17,694 nt of DNA from Erysipelotrichaceae bacterium (GTDB lineage: Bacteria > Bacillota_I > Bacilli_A > Erysipelotrichales > Erysipelotrichaceae), in the NCBI GenBank assembly GCA_017419065.1, contig JAFOMB010000108.1, positions 1 through 17,694 on the forward strand, read 5' to 3'. The stretch's first letter is position 1. Every line of letters starts with the position of its first letter. A program made the translations under genes and the position numbers. The notes beneath the pieces are model-generated. The model saw only the letters and a list, made by a program, of their open reading frames with translations. It searched no databases and was not told the origin of the DNA. Of the stretch, positions 6,966-13,969 are shown piece after piece.

Positions 6966-6981
6966 GCAGTCTTTTCTTTTA
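6952..6981. terminator. Bidirectional terminator built on two overlapping stop codons
   Basis: AAAAGACTGC (6953-6962) pairs perfectly with GCAGTCTTTT (6966-6975) around the loop TAG. The loop is the stop codon of the histidine phosphatase (6963-6965), and the minus-strand stop of the ATP-grasp gene is 6964-6962. On the plus strand the stem is followed by CTTTT; on the minus strand by a T-rich TCTTTTTG end. It therefore can stop both convergent transcripts. Confidence 0.8.
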
Positions 6982-8155
6982 ATATTTCATTGGCGAAAGC
7001 CAATGCTTCTTCTTCGGTATCCGTCAGTCCCAGGAACATGTAGTTGGCCATGGCTCCCGAGAGGGCGTCATCGACTCTTCCCTCTTCGATCAGCGTGCCT
7101 TTGAACTTCTCCCGGATCTCTTCCGGTGTCAGGACGAATTCCTTTCCGTCTCTCCGGGAAGCGAAGACACAGACCTTGTGAGCGCTGCGGAAGCGGTCGG
7201 ACTTATCGAAGGCGATCATGTCGGCCCAGATCTCATAGGCATCCGTGCCGTTGGCGTAGTTCATCATCGTCGGGGCAATGCCTCCCGGAGGACGCATGTT
7301 GACTTCCAGGGCGACGATATCGCCCTCTTTGCCTAACGGCTGGTCTTTTGTCAGACGGAAGAATTCAAAGTGGACGAAGCGGCTTTTAACGCCAAAGGCC
7401 TTGACGGTCCTTCTTCCCGCATTCAGGAGATCTTCCGGCAAGACGCTTCTTTCCATGAAACAGGTATTCCCGTTGAGGTTGACAGTGTCCATCAGATTGG
7501 TGACCGTGACATTGCCGTTCTCAAAGATCGGCTCCCCTTTCGAATTGATGATGGCGTCATAGGACTGGACTTCACCGGTGATGAATTCCTCCATGATGTA
7601 TTCGACATCGAGTTTCGTCTCAAAGAAGTGCTTCAGATCCTCTTCTGTTTTGATCTTGTGGGTATCACTGGCTCCGACGCCGTTGTCCGGTTTGGCAACG
7701 ACCGGATAGCCGACTTCTTCGATAAAGGCCTTGCAGTGATCGAAATCATCGACCATGTGATATCTGGCAACCGGGATCCCGGCCTTTTCATAATAGGCCT
7801 TCATATGCGATTTGAACTTGACCGCATCCATGTCTTCGTTGTGGAAGCCGGTCGTGATATTGAATTCCGTACGCAGCTTGGCGTCTCTCATGAGCCAGTA
7901 TTCGTTATTGGACTCCAAGAAGTCGATCTTTCCGTATTTGAAGGTAAAGAAGGCGACAGCCCGGAAGACTTCTTCGTAGTTCTCCAGGGAGGAGACCTTG
8001 TAGTATTCATTGAGGGAATCTTTCAGTTCCCAGGTGAGGGAGTCATAATCGGCATCGCCGATGCCTAATACATTGAGACCGTTGTTTTTCAGCTGACGGC
8101 AGAAGTTCCAGTGATTCGAGGGAAAATTCGGGGAGATGTAGATGAAGTTTCTCAT
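6962..8155 (-). CDS. ATP-grasp ligase of unknown substrate
   Basis: The 397-residue product has the three-part ATP-grasp layout. The N-terminal preATP-grasp region (about 1-110) starts with FIYISPNFPSNHW; the ATP lysine is Lys155 in PVVAKPDNGVGASD, acting with the glycine-rich loop; EEFITGE (189-195) provides adenine/hinge contacts; and the metal site is HFEFFR (Glu264) with ALEVNMRPPGG (Glu284, Asn286, Arg288). All expected catalytic residues are present, so it should be active. Such enzymes couple a carboxylate to an amine or thiol via an acyl-phosphate; the family resembles the carbamoyl-phosphate-synthase-like or amino-acid ligase group. It is the last gene of an operon with two esterases, its ATG overlapping the upstream stop by 4 nt (ATGA type) with AAGGAGA 7 nt upstream. 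The product is unknown. Confidence 0.88.
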   Translation of the reverse strand: MRNFIYISPNFPSNHWNFCRQLKNNGLNVLGIGDADYDSLTWELKDSLNEYYKVSSLENYEEVFRAVAFFTFKYGKIDFLESNNEYWLMRDAKLRTEFNITTGFHNEDMDAVKFKSHMKAYYEKAGIPVARYHMVDDFDHCKAFIEEVGYPVVAKPDNGVGASDTHKIKTEEDLKHFFETKLDVEYIMEEFITGEVQSYDAIINSKGEPIFENGNVTVTNLMDTVNLNGNTCFMERSVLPEDLLNAGRRTVKAFGVKSRFVHFEFFRLTKDQPLGKEGDIVALEVNMRPPGGIAPTMMNYANGTDAYEIWADMIAFDKSDRFRSAHKVCVFASRRDGKEFVLTPEEIREKFKGTLIEEGRVDDALSGAMANYMFLGLTDTEEEALAFANEILKEKTA

Positions 8156-8919
8156 AAGATGTCTCCTTGTCTTAACAGATACGGCAAGAAATACGGGACC
8201 TGTTTATACCACCAAGGCCAGTCGTGATTGACGTCATAACCCCAGTAATCGACCCAGATCTGGATGCCGAGTTCGTGGAAGCGCTGATCGAGGAAACGGG
8301 TAGACCACGGTTCCTCCCAGGCACCCTGACCGACACAGACGACGGCTTTATTGTTGTTGTAGCGGGAGATGAACGGATGATCCGGGGTCATGCCTGCCAT
8401 ATAGTCAGTCGGAGAGTTCTGATAGACCACTTCGTCCATGTAGTCTCCCATGAAATAGGAGGCGTTGTAGATGCCGGATAAGGCCAGACACCGGTCGAAG
8501 AGGTCTGGGAAGCGCAGATAGAGGTTGAGCGCATGGGTCGCTCCCATCGAACAGCCGAAAGTCATGATGCCCGGATAGCCTTCCCAGCCGTTTTTCTCAT
8601 TGACATAGTTCCGGATATACGGGACCATCTCCCGGGTGATGTAGTTGATCCAGGCTTCGTGTCTGCGGATGCGGTCGTAAGGATTGCCTTCCCTGTCGCT
8701 CCAGGTCTCCAGATCGATCGTATCGATGGAGAAGACGATGCATTCGCCGTTTTCGATCCACGGGGCAAAGACATCGCTCATGTGGAAGTTTTCAAAGTCG
8801 ACGAAACGGCCATCCTGGCACGGGATAAAGAGGATCGGACGGCCATGGTGGCCATAGATCTTTACCGGCATCGTGCGGTTGAGTTCACTGCTGTAGTATT
8901 CGATATAGTTGACTTCCAT
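8152..8919 (-). CDS. Esterase D/DUF-type alpha/beta hydrolase (second of operon)
   Basis: The 255-residue product is an alpha/beta-hydrolase of the esterase (PF00756/COG4947-like) type. The nucleophile elbow is GCSMG with Ser124, and the likely catalytic His is His232 in VNHDWPWW near the C-terminus; an acidic residue in the VGQGAWEEPW block (about 197-205) could complete the triad. There is no signal peptide, so it is cytoplasmic. It follows the other esterase by 9 nt and overlaps the ATP-grasp start by 4 nt, so translation of the two is coupled. A strong AGGAGG sits between the preceding stop and ATG 8919; the stop TAG itself forms part of the spacing before it. The substrate is not known; an acyl or peptidyl ester that the ATP-grasp enzyme makes or uses is an inference from operon order. 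Confidence 0.85.
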   Translation of the reverse strand: MEVNYIEYYSSELNRTMPVKIYGHHGRPILFIPCQDGRFVDFENFHMSDVFAPWIENGECIVFSIDTIDLETWSDREGNPYDRIRRHEAWINYITREMVPYIRNYVNEKNGWEGYPGIMTFGCSMGATHALNLYLRFPDLFDRCLALSGIYNASYFMGDYMDEVVYQNSPTDYMAGMTPDHPFISRYNNNKAVVCVGQGAWEEPWSTRFLDQRFHELGIQIWVDYWGYDVNHDWPWWYKQVPYFLPYLLRQGDIL

Positions 8920-8928
8920 GTTATCCTC

Positions 8929-9684
8929 CTATCCCTCGTAAAAGAGTATGTCCATAAAGAACGGGACTGCCTTCTCCCAGGAAGCCTCGTTGTGTTCGCC
9001 ATTCGGGGCGATGCGGCTGGTCACCCGGATCTTCTTTCTGATCAGAGCAGCTGTCGCATCCGCAAAAGCCTGCCGGCTTCTCCCGTAGAATTCTTTTTCG
9101 CCATAGTCCATGTATAAGACCGTATCACTTTTCATGCGGCCGTTGCGGATCATGGAGAGGACTTTCTCCGGTGCAAAGGTCAAAGACGGAGACAGGGATG
9201 CTCCTCTGGAGAAGACGTCATTGTAGCGGCATAAGGCATATAAGGTCATGAGGCCGCCCATGGAGCTGCCGGCAATGAAGGTGTGCTTCCTGTCCGGCTT
9301 TGTCGGGTAGTTGTCATCGATGTAGGGCTTGAGTTCGTTCACGAAAAAGTCCATCGTGATCTTTCCCCGGGCTTTGATCTTTCCCCAGTGCGGATCTTCG
9401 AACGGGAACGGCGTGTATTCCGATAATCTTCCGCCGCATTTTTCCTCTTCGCCGTGGTGATTGCATTCCACTCCTACGACGATCAGAGGGACCTTGTTCT
9501 CCTTCAGATAGTCGAAGAGTCCCCAGGACTTCCCATAAGTGGCTTCTTCATCATCGAAGAGATTCTGTCCGTCAAACATGTATAAGACCGGGAACTTCCC
9601 TCTTTTATCGGGAGTATAGACATAGATGCGTCTTTCCTCCCCTTCTATGAGCTGCGGTATTTCTGTTTCAAAAGTTTCTAACAT
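8929..9684 (-). CDS. Putative esterase, alpha/beta hydrolase (first of operon)
   Basis: The 251-residue product is a PF00756-type esterase. It contains LYMFDGQNLFDD (34-45), the typical family block forming the oxyanion region, and the nucleophile elbow AGSSMGG with Ser141. The probable acid is Asp193 in YMDYGEKE and the His is His231 in NGEHNEASWE, the classic C-terminal GxHxxxxW motif of this family. The complete triad suggests an active hydrolase. It has no signal peptide. It shares a fold but little visible similarity with its operon neighbour, so the pair is not a recent tandem duplication. AGGAGG lies 7 nt before ATG 9684. It heads the three-gene operon and diverges from the thioredoxin-like lipoprotein across 133 bp. 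Confidence 0.87.
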   Translation of the reverse strand: MLETFETEIPQLIEGEERRIYVYTPDKRGKFPVLYMFDGQNLFDDEEATYGKSWGLFDYLKENKVPLIVVGVECNHHGEEEKCGGRLSEYTPFPFEDPHWGKIKARGKITMDFFVNELKPYIDDNYPTKPDRKHTFIAGSSMGGLMTLYALCRYNDVFSRGASLSPSLTFAPEKVLSMIRNGRMKSDTVLYMDYGEKEFYGRSRQAFADATAALIRKKIRVTSRIAPNGEHNEASWEKAVPFFMDILFYEG

Positions 9685-9727
9685 GTGTCCTCCTGTTGGA
9701 CCTTATATATCATTTTACAGTATTTTC

Positions 9728-9733
9728 ATTATA
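9728..9733 (-). promoter_or_regulatory. Probable -10 box of the esterase/ATP-grasp operon
   Basis: A perfect TATAAT on the minus strand, 43 nt before ATG 9684, giving a leader of about 37 nt that includes the AGGAGG site. The -35 is weak (GCATTC at 17 bp). The CATTC/GAATG inverted repeat at 9739-9755 overlaps the spacer and -35 and could be an operator. Confidence 0.5.
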
Positions 9734-9802
9734 ATTTACATTCTTTCATTGAATGCTGTCCCATTCTTTCTGTACCGTCCGTTTTTCTTCTCTGTCCCGT
9801 AA

Positions 9803-9811
9803 TGGTATAAT
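9803..9811 (+). promoter_or_regulatory. Extended -10 promoter of the lipoprotein gene, leaderless
   Basis: TGG followed by TATAAT (TATAAT at 9806-9811) is an extended -10 that needs little -35 help; the -35 region at 9783-9788 is only T-rich. The hexamer ends 6 nt before ATG 9818, so transcription should start at or next to the A of the ATG. The only purine run, AGGG, lies 1-2 nt from the ATG, too close to serve as a Shine-Dalgarno. Confidence 0.65.
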
Positions 9812-9817
9812 CAGGGT

Positions 9818-10417
9818 ATGAACGAGATCTTAAAGAAATGTCTTGTCGTCCTTTCTGTTCTCTTATTACTGTGTGGATGCCAGAAGAAGACACCGGTACC
9901 ATCCGGCTGTGATATCCAGGAAGGATGCGATGATGATAGAGCGGATATGTCGGAATATGAGAAATACATCGAAGGAGAAGACTATGTCTTCGTGAAGTCC
10001 TCTGTTAAGCAGATGGCGGAGATGATGGACGAAGGAAAGAGCTTCTGTATCTACTTCGGTTTTGCGAGGTGTCCGTGGTGCCGGGATGTGATGCCGATCC
10101 TCAACGAGGCGGCAAAACAGAGCGGTGTCGATACTGTCTATTATGTCGATACCAGGGAGAATCCGGAATGGAAATCCAACCTGGACATCGATGACTATGA
10201 CCTGCTGGTAGAAAGAGCAGAACAGTTCCTGGAAGAAGATGAAAACGGGATCCCGCATCTCTATACCCCTCTGGTCCTCTTCATCAAGGACGGCGGAAAG
10301 GGAATGGCGACCATCGCTCCCGATGACTATGACGCTCATGAAGAAAGCATCAGCGATGAGGCAGCGGAAACTCTGCTGCAGGGATATATCCATCAGTTTG
10401 AATGGCTCGCAGAGTAA
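9818..10417 (+). CDS. Thioredoxin-like lipoprotein with CPWC motif
   Basis: The 199-residue product has a type II signal peptide: MNEILKKC, hydrophobic core LVVLSVLLLL (9-18) and lipobox LCGC with the lipidated Cys21. A disordered, acidic linker follows, with an extra Cys pair (Cys31 and Cys37). A thioredoxin-fold domain of about residues 55-195 carries CPWC (85-88) and a later TPLVLFIKDG that includes the family cis-Pro. It should be anchored to the outer face of the membrane and act on disulfides of exported proteins. The CxxC arrangement and the DTRENPEWK region resemble the bacteriocin-transport accessory or TM1070-like thioredoxin group in Gram-positives rather than ResA. It is a single-gene unit, transcribed from a leaderless promoter and ending at a terminator overlapping its own stop. 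Confidence 0.85.
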   Translation: MNEILKKCLVVLSVLLLLCGCQKKTPVPSGCDIQEGCDDDRADMSEYEKYIEGEDYVFVKSSVKQMAEMMDEGKSFCIYFGFARCPWCRDVMPILNEAAKQSGVDTVYYVDTRENPEWKSNLDIDDYDLLVERAEQFLEEDENGIPHLYTPLVLFIKDGGKGMATIAPDDYDAHEESISDEAAETLLQGYIHQFEWLAE

Positions 10418-10441
10418 AGGAAGCATCACTGCTTCCTTTTT
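10416..10441. terminator. Terminator shared by the lipoprotein and GNAT genes
   Basis: AAAGGAAGCA (10416-10425) pairs with TGCTTCCTTT (10430-10439), loop TCAC, then TT. The lipoprotein stop TAA (10415-10417) forms the base of the left arm and the GNAT stop (10428-10426) is in the loop. On the plus strand the U-run is good. The minus-strand tail (TTTACTCT) is weaker. Confidence 0.75.
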
Positions 10442-10920
10442 GAATACTCATAGGCATTGCGCGGGGCACCGTCTTCTTTCAGGTAGATGACACCGCAGTA
10501 GGTGAATCCGTTCTTGAGTAGACAGCGGTTCATCGACCGGTTTTTCTCGTGGGTGTCGATGCGGATGTGCGGATGTTCCTCTTCCAGCATGGTGAAGATC
10601 TTTCCGGCGATGTTCTGCCCTTTTCTTTCTTCCTTTACCGCGATGCGGTGGATGACGATATAGGGGGAATCATCCTTCCAGGCCCCTTCGATATAGTCGT
10701 AATCGGATTCATAGTCCAGCATGGCGAAGGCGGAGAGGATCTCCTCCTCTTCCTTTAAGACGTAGAGGATACCTTTTTCGATGTCCCCTTCAAAGGTCTC
10801 TTCGTTGGGATAGCCGTTCTGCCACTGGGGGATACCCTCTTTCTTCAGGTAGGCCTTCGCATCATTCACGATGGCCATGATGGCCGGGATATCTTCTCTT
10901 TTCGCCTTAGTTAAGTTCAT
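10426..10920 (-). CDS. GNAT-family N-acetyltransferase
   Basis: The 164-residue product has a typical GNAT layout: N-terminal helix 1-2 (MNLTKAKREDIPAIMAIVNDA), beta strands 4-5 (YIVIHRIAVKEE, 87-98), then the acetyl-CoA pyrophosphate loop ERKGQNIAGKIF (98-109), and a C-terminal block NGFTYCGVIYLKEDGAPRNAYE. I take ATG 10920 as the start because homologues begin at this Met and AGGAAG lies 12 nt upstream. An in-frame upstream extension to 11028 is open, but it reads as low-quality Arg/Ser-rich sequence overlapping pcrA. With ATG 10920 the gene overlaps the end of pcrA by 14 nt, so it is the second gene of a pcrA operon. The acceptor substrate is unknown. Confidence 0.82.
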   Translation of the reverse strand: MNLTKAKREDIPAIMAIVNDAKAYLKKEGIPQWQNGYPNEETFEGDIEKGILYVLKEEEEILSAFAMLDYESDYDYIEGAWKDDSPYIVIHRIAVKEERKGQNIAGKIFTMLEEEHPHIRIDTHEKNRSMNRCLLKNGFTYCGVIYLKEDGAPRNAYEYSKRKQ

Positions 10921-13048
10921 CTTTTTTCTTCTTCCTGATCGACGGATGGGACGCCAGGATCTTCTTGATGCCATGCGGATGAGAGAATGCGATGGACAGG
11001 ACACCGTTGTCATTGCGGATGACGACACCCTCTCCGAAGATCTTGTGTTCCACGATATCGCCGTTGCGGTAAGGAGAAGACGGGACTTCCTTCTTTCTCT
11101 CCATCGGCATGATGTCGATGTCGAAGATGGCAGATTTCTTCATCTGCGGGACTTCATCCACATGATCGATACACTTCGGATCGATCTCCTTGATGAAGCG
11201 GGAAGGAAGTTTGGAGGACTGTATGACATAGGAGAAGGAATTGGATTCAGTCAGATAGAGACGGCTCTTGGCCCGGGTATAGGCGACATAGGCCAGTCTT
11301 CTTTCTTCTTCGAGTCCCTTCTGTCCTTCGGCCAGTGTTCTTTCCGACGGGAAGATGCCCTCGGATAAGCCGATGACGAAGACGACTTCGAATTCCAGAC
11401 CTTTGGCAGAGTGGATGGTGAGGAGGTTGACGGCTTCACCGCCGTCCTCCGAAGCTCTGTCCGTATATAAAGAGATCATCTGGAGATAGTCATCCAGAGT
11501 CGATTCCGGATAGGTCTCCTGATACTCGGTGATATCATCCAGCAGGGATTTGACGTTCTCGAGACGCTCTGTCTCATTTTCCTTTTCCAGCATGGTCCGA
11601 TAGCCCGAATCATCCAGGACTTCCTGTAAGAGCTCTTCCAGTTCGATCTGTCCGGCGTGGGATCTCCACTTCTCGACCATCTTTACGAAAGCGGAGAAGA
11701 CATCTTTATTCTTCGGATAGAGGCCTTCTTTGATGACCTCATACATCGTCATATCTCTGTCCCTGGCGATCTCCAGGATGTTGTCGAGAGTCTTCTGACC
11801 GATGCCCCTCTTCGGCGTGTTGATGATGCGGACGAAGGCCAGGTCATCGCCTCTGGTGATCATGCGCAGGTAGCAGAGGATGTCCTTGACTTCCATGCGC
11901 TCATAGAAGCGCAAGCCTCCATAGATCACATACGGGATCCTGTTTTCCAGCAGGACCTTTTCCACTTCACGGGAGAGATAGTTGGAACGGTAGAGGACGG
12001 CGATGTCGTGATACGGATAGCCCTCGGAATGGAGGTCTTCGATCTTATTGGCGACATAGTTGGCCTCGCCGTTTTCACTCTTCAGGGTCTTGTGGATGAT
12101 CTTGTCCCCGTCTCCCTTATTGGAGAAGAGGTCCTTGTCGACACGGGCCTTATTGTTTCTGATGACGGAGTTGGCGCCGGAGAGGATGTTGTTGGTGGAA
12201 CGGTAGTTCTCATTCAGGACGATGGTCTTCGTATCCGGGAAGTCCTTGTCGAAGTTGACGATGATGTTGACATCGGCACCGCGCCAGGTGTAGATGGTCT
12301 GGTCCGGATCGCCGACGACATAGACATTGTCATGGACAGAAGCCAGCTGTCTGATCAGCCGGTACTGTTCCTTATCGATATCCTGGAACTCATCGACGTG
12401 GATGTAATGGAACTTCCTGGCCCACTTCTCCTGTATGACAGGATTGAGACGGAAGAGTCTCGTCGTAAAGAGGATGAGGTCATCGAAATCGAGGCCGTAC
12501 ATCTTCTTGAGACGTTCATCATAGTACTTATAGACTTTGGCCTTATTCAGGATGCGCTCTTCGCCATAGGCCAGTTCCAGAGCCTTCTCATAGGAGAGAT
12601 CCATGTATTTGTTGTTGGCGATGTAGTCCAGCATCGCGCCGTACGGATATTCCTTCTTCTCTAGTCCGAGTTCCTTGTAGGCTTCCTTGAGTATGGCGTG
12701 CTGGTCGTTCTGATCGACGACGGTGAAGTTCCTCGGATAGCCCAGAGCCCCAATATCTTCGGAGAGGATGCGCATGCATAAGGAGTGGATGGTCGAGATG
12801 TGGACACCGGTCCCGCTCTCTTCCAGCATGTCCATGATCCTCGATTTCATCTCCTTGGCTGCTTTATTGGTGAAGGTGATGGCGAGGATGTGGTAGGGAT
12901 TCACGCCTTTCTGTTCGATCAGATAGGCGATGCGCATCGTCAAAACACGGGTCTTACCCGACCCGGCTCCCGCGATGATGCGGATATGGGGATGTTCATC
13001 GATGACAGCCTCTTTCTGGGCGTCATTTAAATCAGAGTACTTGATCAT
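10907..13048 (-). CDS. pcrA: ATP-dependent DNA helicase PcrA/UvrD
   Basis: The 713-residue product is a superfamily 1A 3'-to-5' DNA helicase. It has Q-motif region NDAQKEAV, Walker A AGAGSGKT (26-33), motif Ia ITFTNKAAKEMK (58-68), Walker B DEFQD (219-223), motif III VGDPDQTIYTWRGA, motif IV YRSTNNI, and the C-terminal motifs V and VI LLTIHSAKGLEFEVVF and RRLAYVAYTRAKSRLYL. The C-terminal Tudor-like domain is present (GDIVEHKIFGEGVVI... FSHPHGIKKIL), which in PcrA/UvrD contacts RNA polymerase. Length matches the family. Its role is nucleotide excision repair, replication-conflict resolution and Mfd-linked transcription coupling. A TATACT -10 lies 8 nt before ATG 13048 with no Shine-Dalgarno, so its mRNA is probably leaderless. 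It is divergent from the rRNA methyltransferase operon across only 51 bp. Confidence 0.96.
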   Translation of the reverse strand: MIKYSDLNDAQKEAVIDEHPHIRIIAGAGSGKTRVLTMRIAYLIEQKGVNPYHILAITFTNKAAKEMKSRIMDMLEESGTGVHISTIHSLCMRILSEDIGALGYPRNFTVVDQNDQHAILKEAYKELGLEKKEYPYGAMLDYIANNKYMDLSYEKALELAYGEERILNKAKVYKYYDERLKKMYGLDFDDLILFTTRLFRLNPVIQEKWARKFHYIHVDEFQDIDKEQYRLIRQLASVHDNVYVVGDPDQTIYTWRGADVNIIVNFDKDFPDTKTIVLNENYRSTNNILSGANSVIRNNKARVDKDLFSNKGDGDKIIHKTLKSENGEANYVANKIEDLHSEGYPYHDIAVLYRSNYLSREVEKVLLENRIPYVIYGGLRFYERMEVKDILCYLRMITRGDDLAFVRIINTPKRGIGQKTLDNILEIARDRDMTMYEVIKEGLYPKNKDVFSAFVKMVEKWRSHAGQIELEELLQEVLDDSGYRTMLEKENETERLENVKSLLDDITEYQETYPESTLDDYLQMISLYTDRASEDGGEAVNLLTIHSAKGLEFEVVFVIGLSEGIFPSERTLAEGQKGLEEERRLAYVAYTRAKSRLYLTESNSFSYVIQSSKLPSRFIKEIDPKCIDHVDEVPQMKKSAIFDIDIMPMERKKEVPSSPYRNGDIVEHKIFGEGVVIRNDNGVLSIAFSHPHGIKKILASHPSIRKKKKDELN

Positions 13049-13056
13049 ACATCACT

Positions 13057-13085
13057 AGTATACAGGAAAAAGGGTCTGCTTTCAT
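13057..13085 (-). promoter_or_regulatory. pcrA promoter, leaderless
   Basis: On the minus strand ATGAAA (-35, 13085-13080; four of six match consensus), 17-bp spacer, TATACT (-10, 13062-13057). The -10 ends 8 nt before ATG 13048, and the sequence between (AGTGATGT) holds no Shine-Dalgarno. The predicted start of transcription is 1-3 nt before the ATG. Confidence 0.6.
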
Positions 13086-13093
13086 GGTAAGAT
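13086..13093 (+). promoter_or_regulatory. Extended -10 promoter of the methyltransferase operon
   Basis: TGG before TAAGAT (13088-13093) forms an extended -10 ending 6 nt before ATG 13100. The expected start is at or next to the ATG. AAGG (13095-13098) lies only 1 nt before the ATG, too close to act as a ribosome site. No -35 is visible. It faces the pcrA promoter, and their elements overlap within 37 bp. Confidence 0.55.
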
Positions 13094-13099
13094 GAAGGT

Positions 13100-13969
13100 A
13101 TGATCACAAGCGATTCCTTTCACGATTACACACTGTTAGATGCCGGCGGAGAAGAGAAACTCGAAGTCTGGAAAGACGTCGTCCTCTGCCGTCCGGATCC
13201 CCTGGCGATCTGGCCAAAAGAGAAGGAAGATCTCTGGAAAAAGGCCGATGCCGTCTACCACCGTTCCAATAAAGGAGGCGGCAGCTGGGAGATAAAGAAA
13301 AAGATCAAAGACGAATGGACAGTTCAGTATAAGGAACTGACTTTCAAGGTCTCTCCGACCAGTTTCAAGCACACCGGGCTCTTCCCGGAACAGGCAGCCA
13401 ACTGGGATTTCATCGATGACAAGATCCGTCATTCCTCTTTGAAGGACATCCACATCCTCAACCTCTTCGCCTACTCCGGTGCGGCCACGATGGTGGCAGC
13501 AGCTGCCGGGGCAAGTGAAGTCGTCCACGTCGATGCCTCCAAGGGCATGATCACCTGGGCGAAGGAGAACCAGGAGCTCTCCCATCTGCAGGATAAGAAG
13601 ATACGCTACCTCGTCGATGACTGTCTCAAGTTCCTCAGGAGAGAAGTTAGAAGAGGCCGGAAGTATCAGGGCATCATCATGGATCCTCCTTCCTATGGAA
13701 GAGGACCGGATGGCGAAGTCTTCAAGTTTGAAGAGAAGATCAATCCTCTCATTGAAGAGTGTCTCAAGCTCTTAGCCGATGACGCGCTCTTCTACATCAT
13801 CAACACCTATACGACCGGCTACTCCCCGACTGTCATGGAGAATGTATTGAGAAGACAGATGGAAAAGACAGGTCTCAAAGGAGTGATCACAGCCGATGAG
13901 ATCGGCATCAGAATAAAAGACAGCGATACGATCCTGCCTTGCGGACAGACCACCAGGTGGGAAAGATGA
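13100..13969 (+). CDS. Class I SAM-dependent methyltransferase, RlmI/PF10672-like
   Basis: The 289-residue product binds S-adenosylmethionine. Motif I is LNLFAYSGAATMVAAAAGA (120-138), followed by the acid of VVHVDASKGM (141-150), and the catalytic/base-binding motif is DPPSYGRG (195-202). These are hallmarks of the family of rRNA 5-methylcytosine/2-methylguanosine methyltransferases (YccW/RlmI, RlmK-like); the N-terminal PUA domain of RlmI is not evident. Residues 1-35 (LLDAGGEEKLE ... LCRPDPLAIWP) are the conserved N-terminal block of the Gram-positive members, and this supports the ATG 13100 start although no ribosome site is usable. The next gene, an RNA pseudouridine synthase, overlaps it by 4 nt, so both probably modify the same class of RNA. 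Exact target base not known. Confidence 0.85.
   Translation: MITSDSFHDYTLLDAGGEEKLEVWKDVVLCRPDPLAIWPKEKEDLWKKADAVYHRSNKGGGSWEIKKKIKDEWTVQYKELTFKVSPTSFKHTGLFPEQAANWDFIDDKIRHSSLKDIHILNLFAYSGAATMVAAAAGASEVVHVDASKGMITWAKENQELSHLQDKKIRYLVDDCLKFLRREVRRGRKYQGIIMDPPSYGRGPDGEVFKFEEKINPLIEECLKLLADDALFYIINTYTTGYSPTVMENVLRRQMEKTGLKGVITADEIGIRIKDSDTILPCGQTTRWER

Noticed and set aside
7370..8068. A 232-codon plus-strand frame inside the ATP-grasp gene
   Set aside because: Antisense frame opposite a gene with complete ATP-grasp motifs; no recognisable domain or ribosome site.
10921..11028. N-terminal extension of the GNAT acetyltransferase
   Set aside because: The extra residues are Ser/Arg-rich, overlap the pcrA 3' end and do not fit the family; ATG 10920 starts the conserved fold.
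11657..12664. A long open frame (about 335 codons) on the plus strand opposite pcrA
   Set aside because: It is the antisense shadow of a highly conserved helicase; the product is rich in Val/Asp/Ile without any motif and has no ribosome site.
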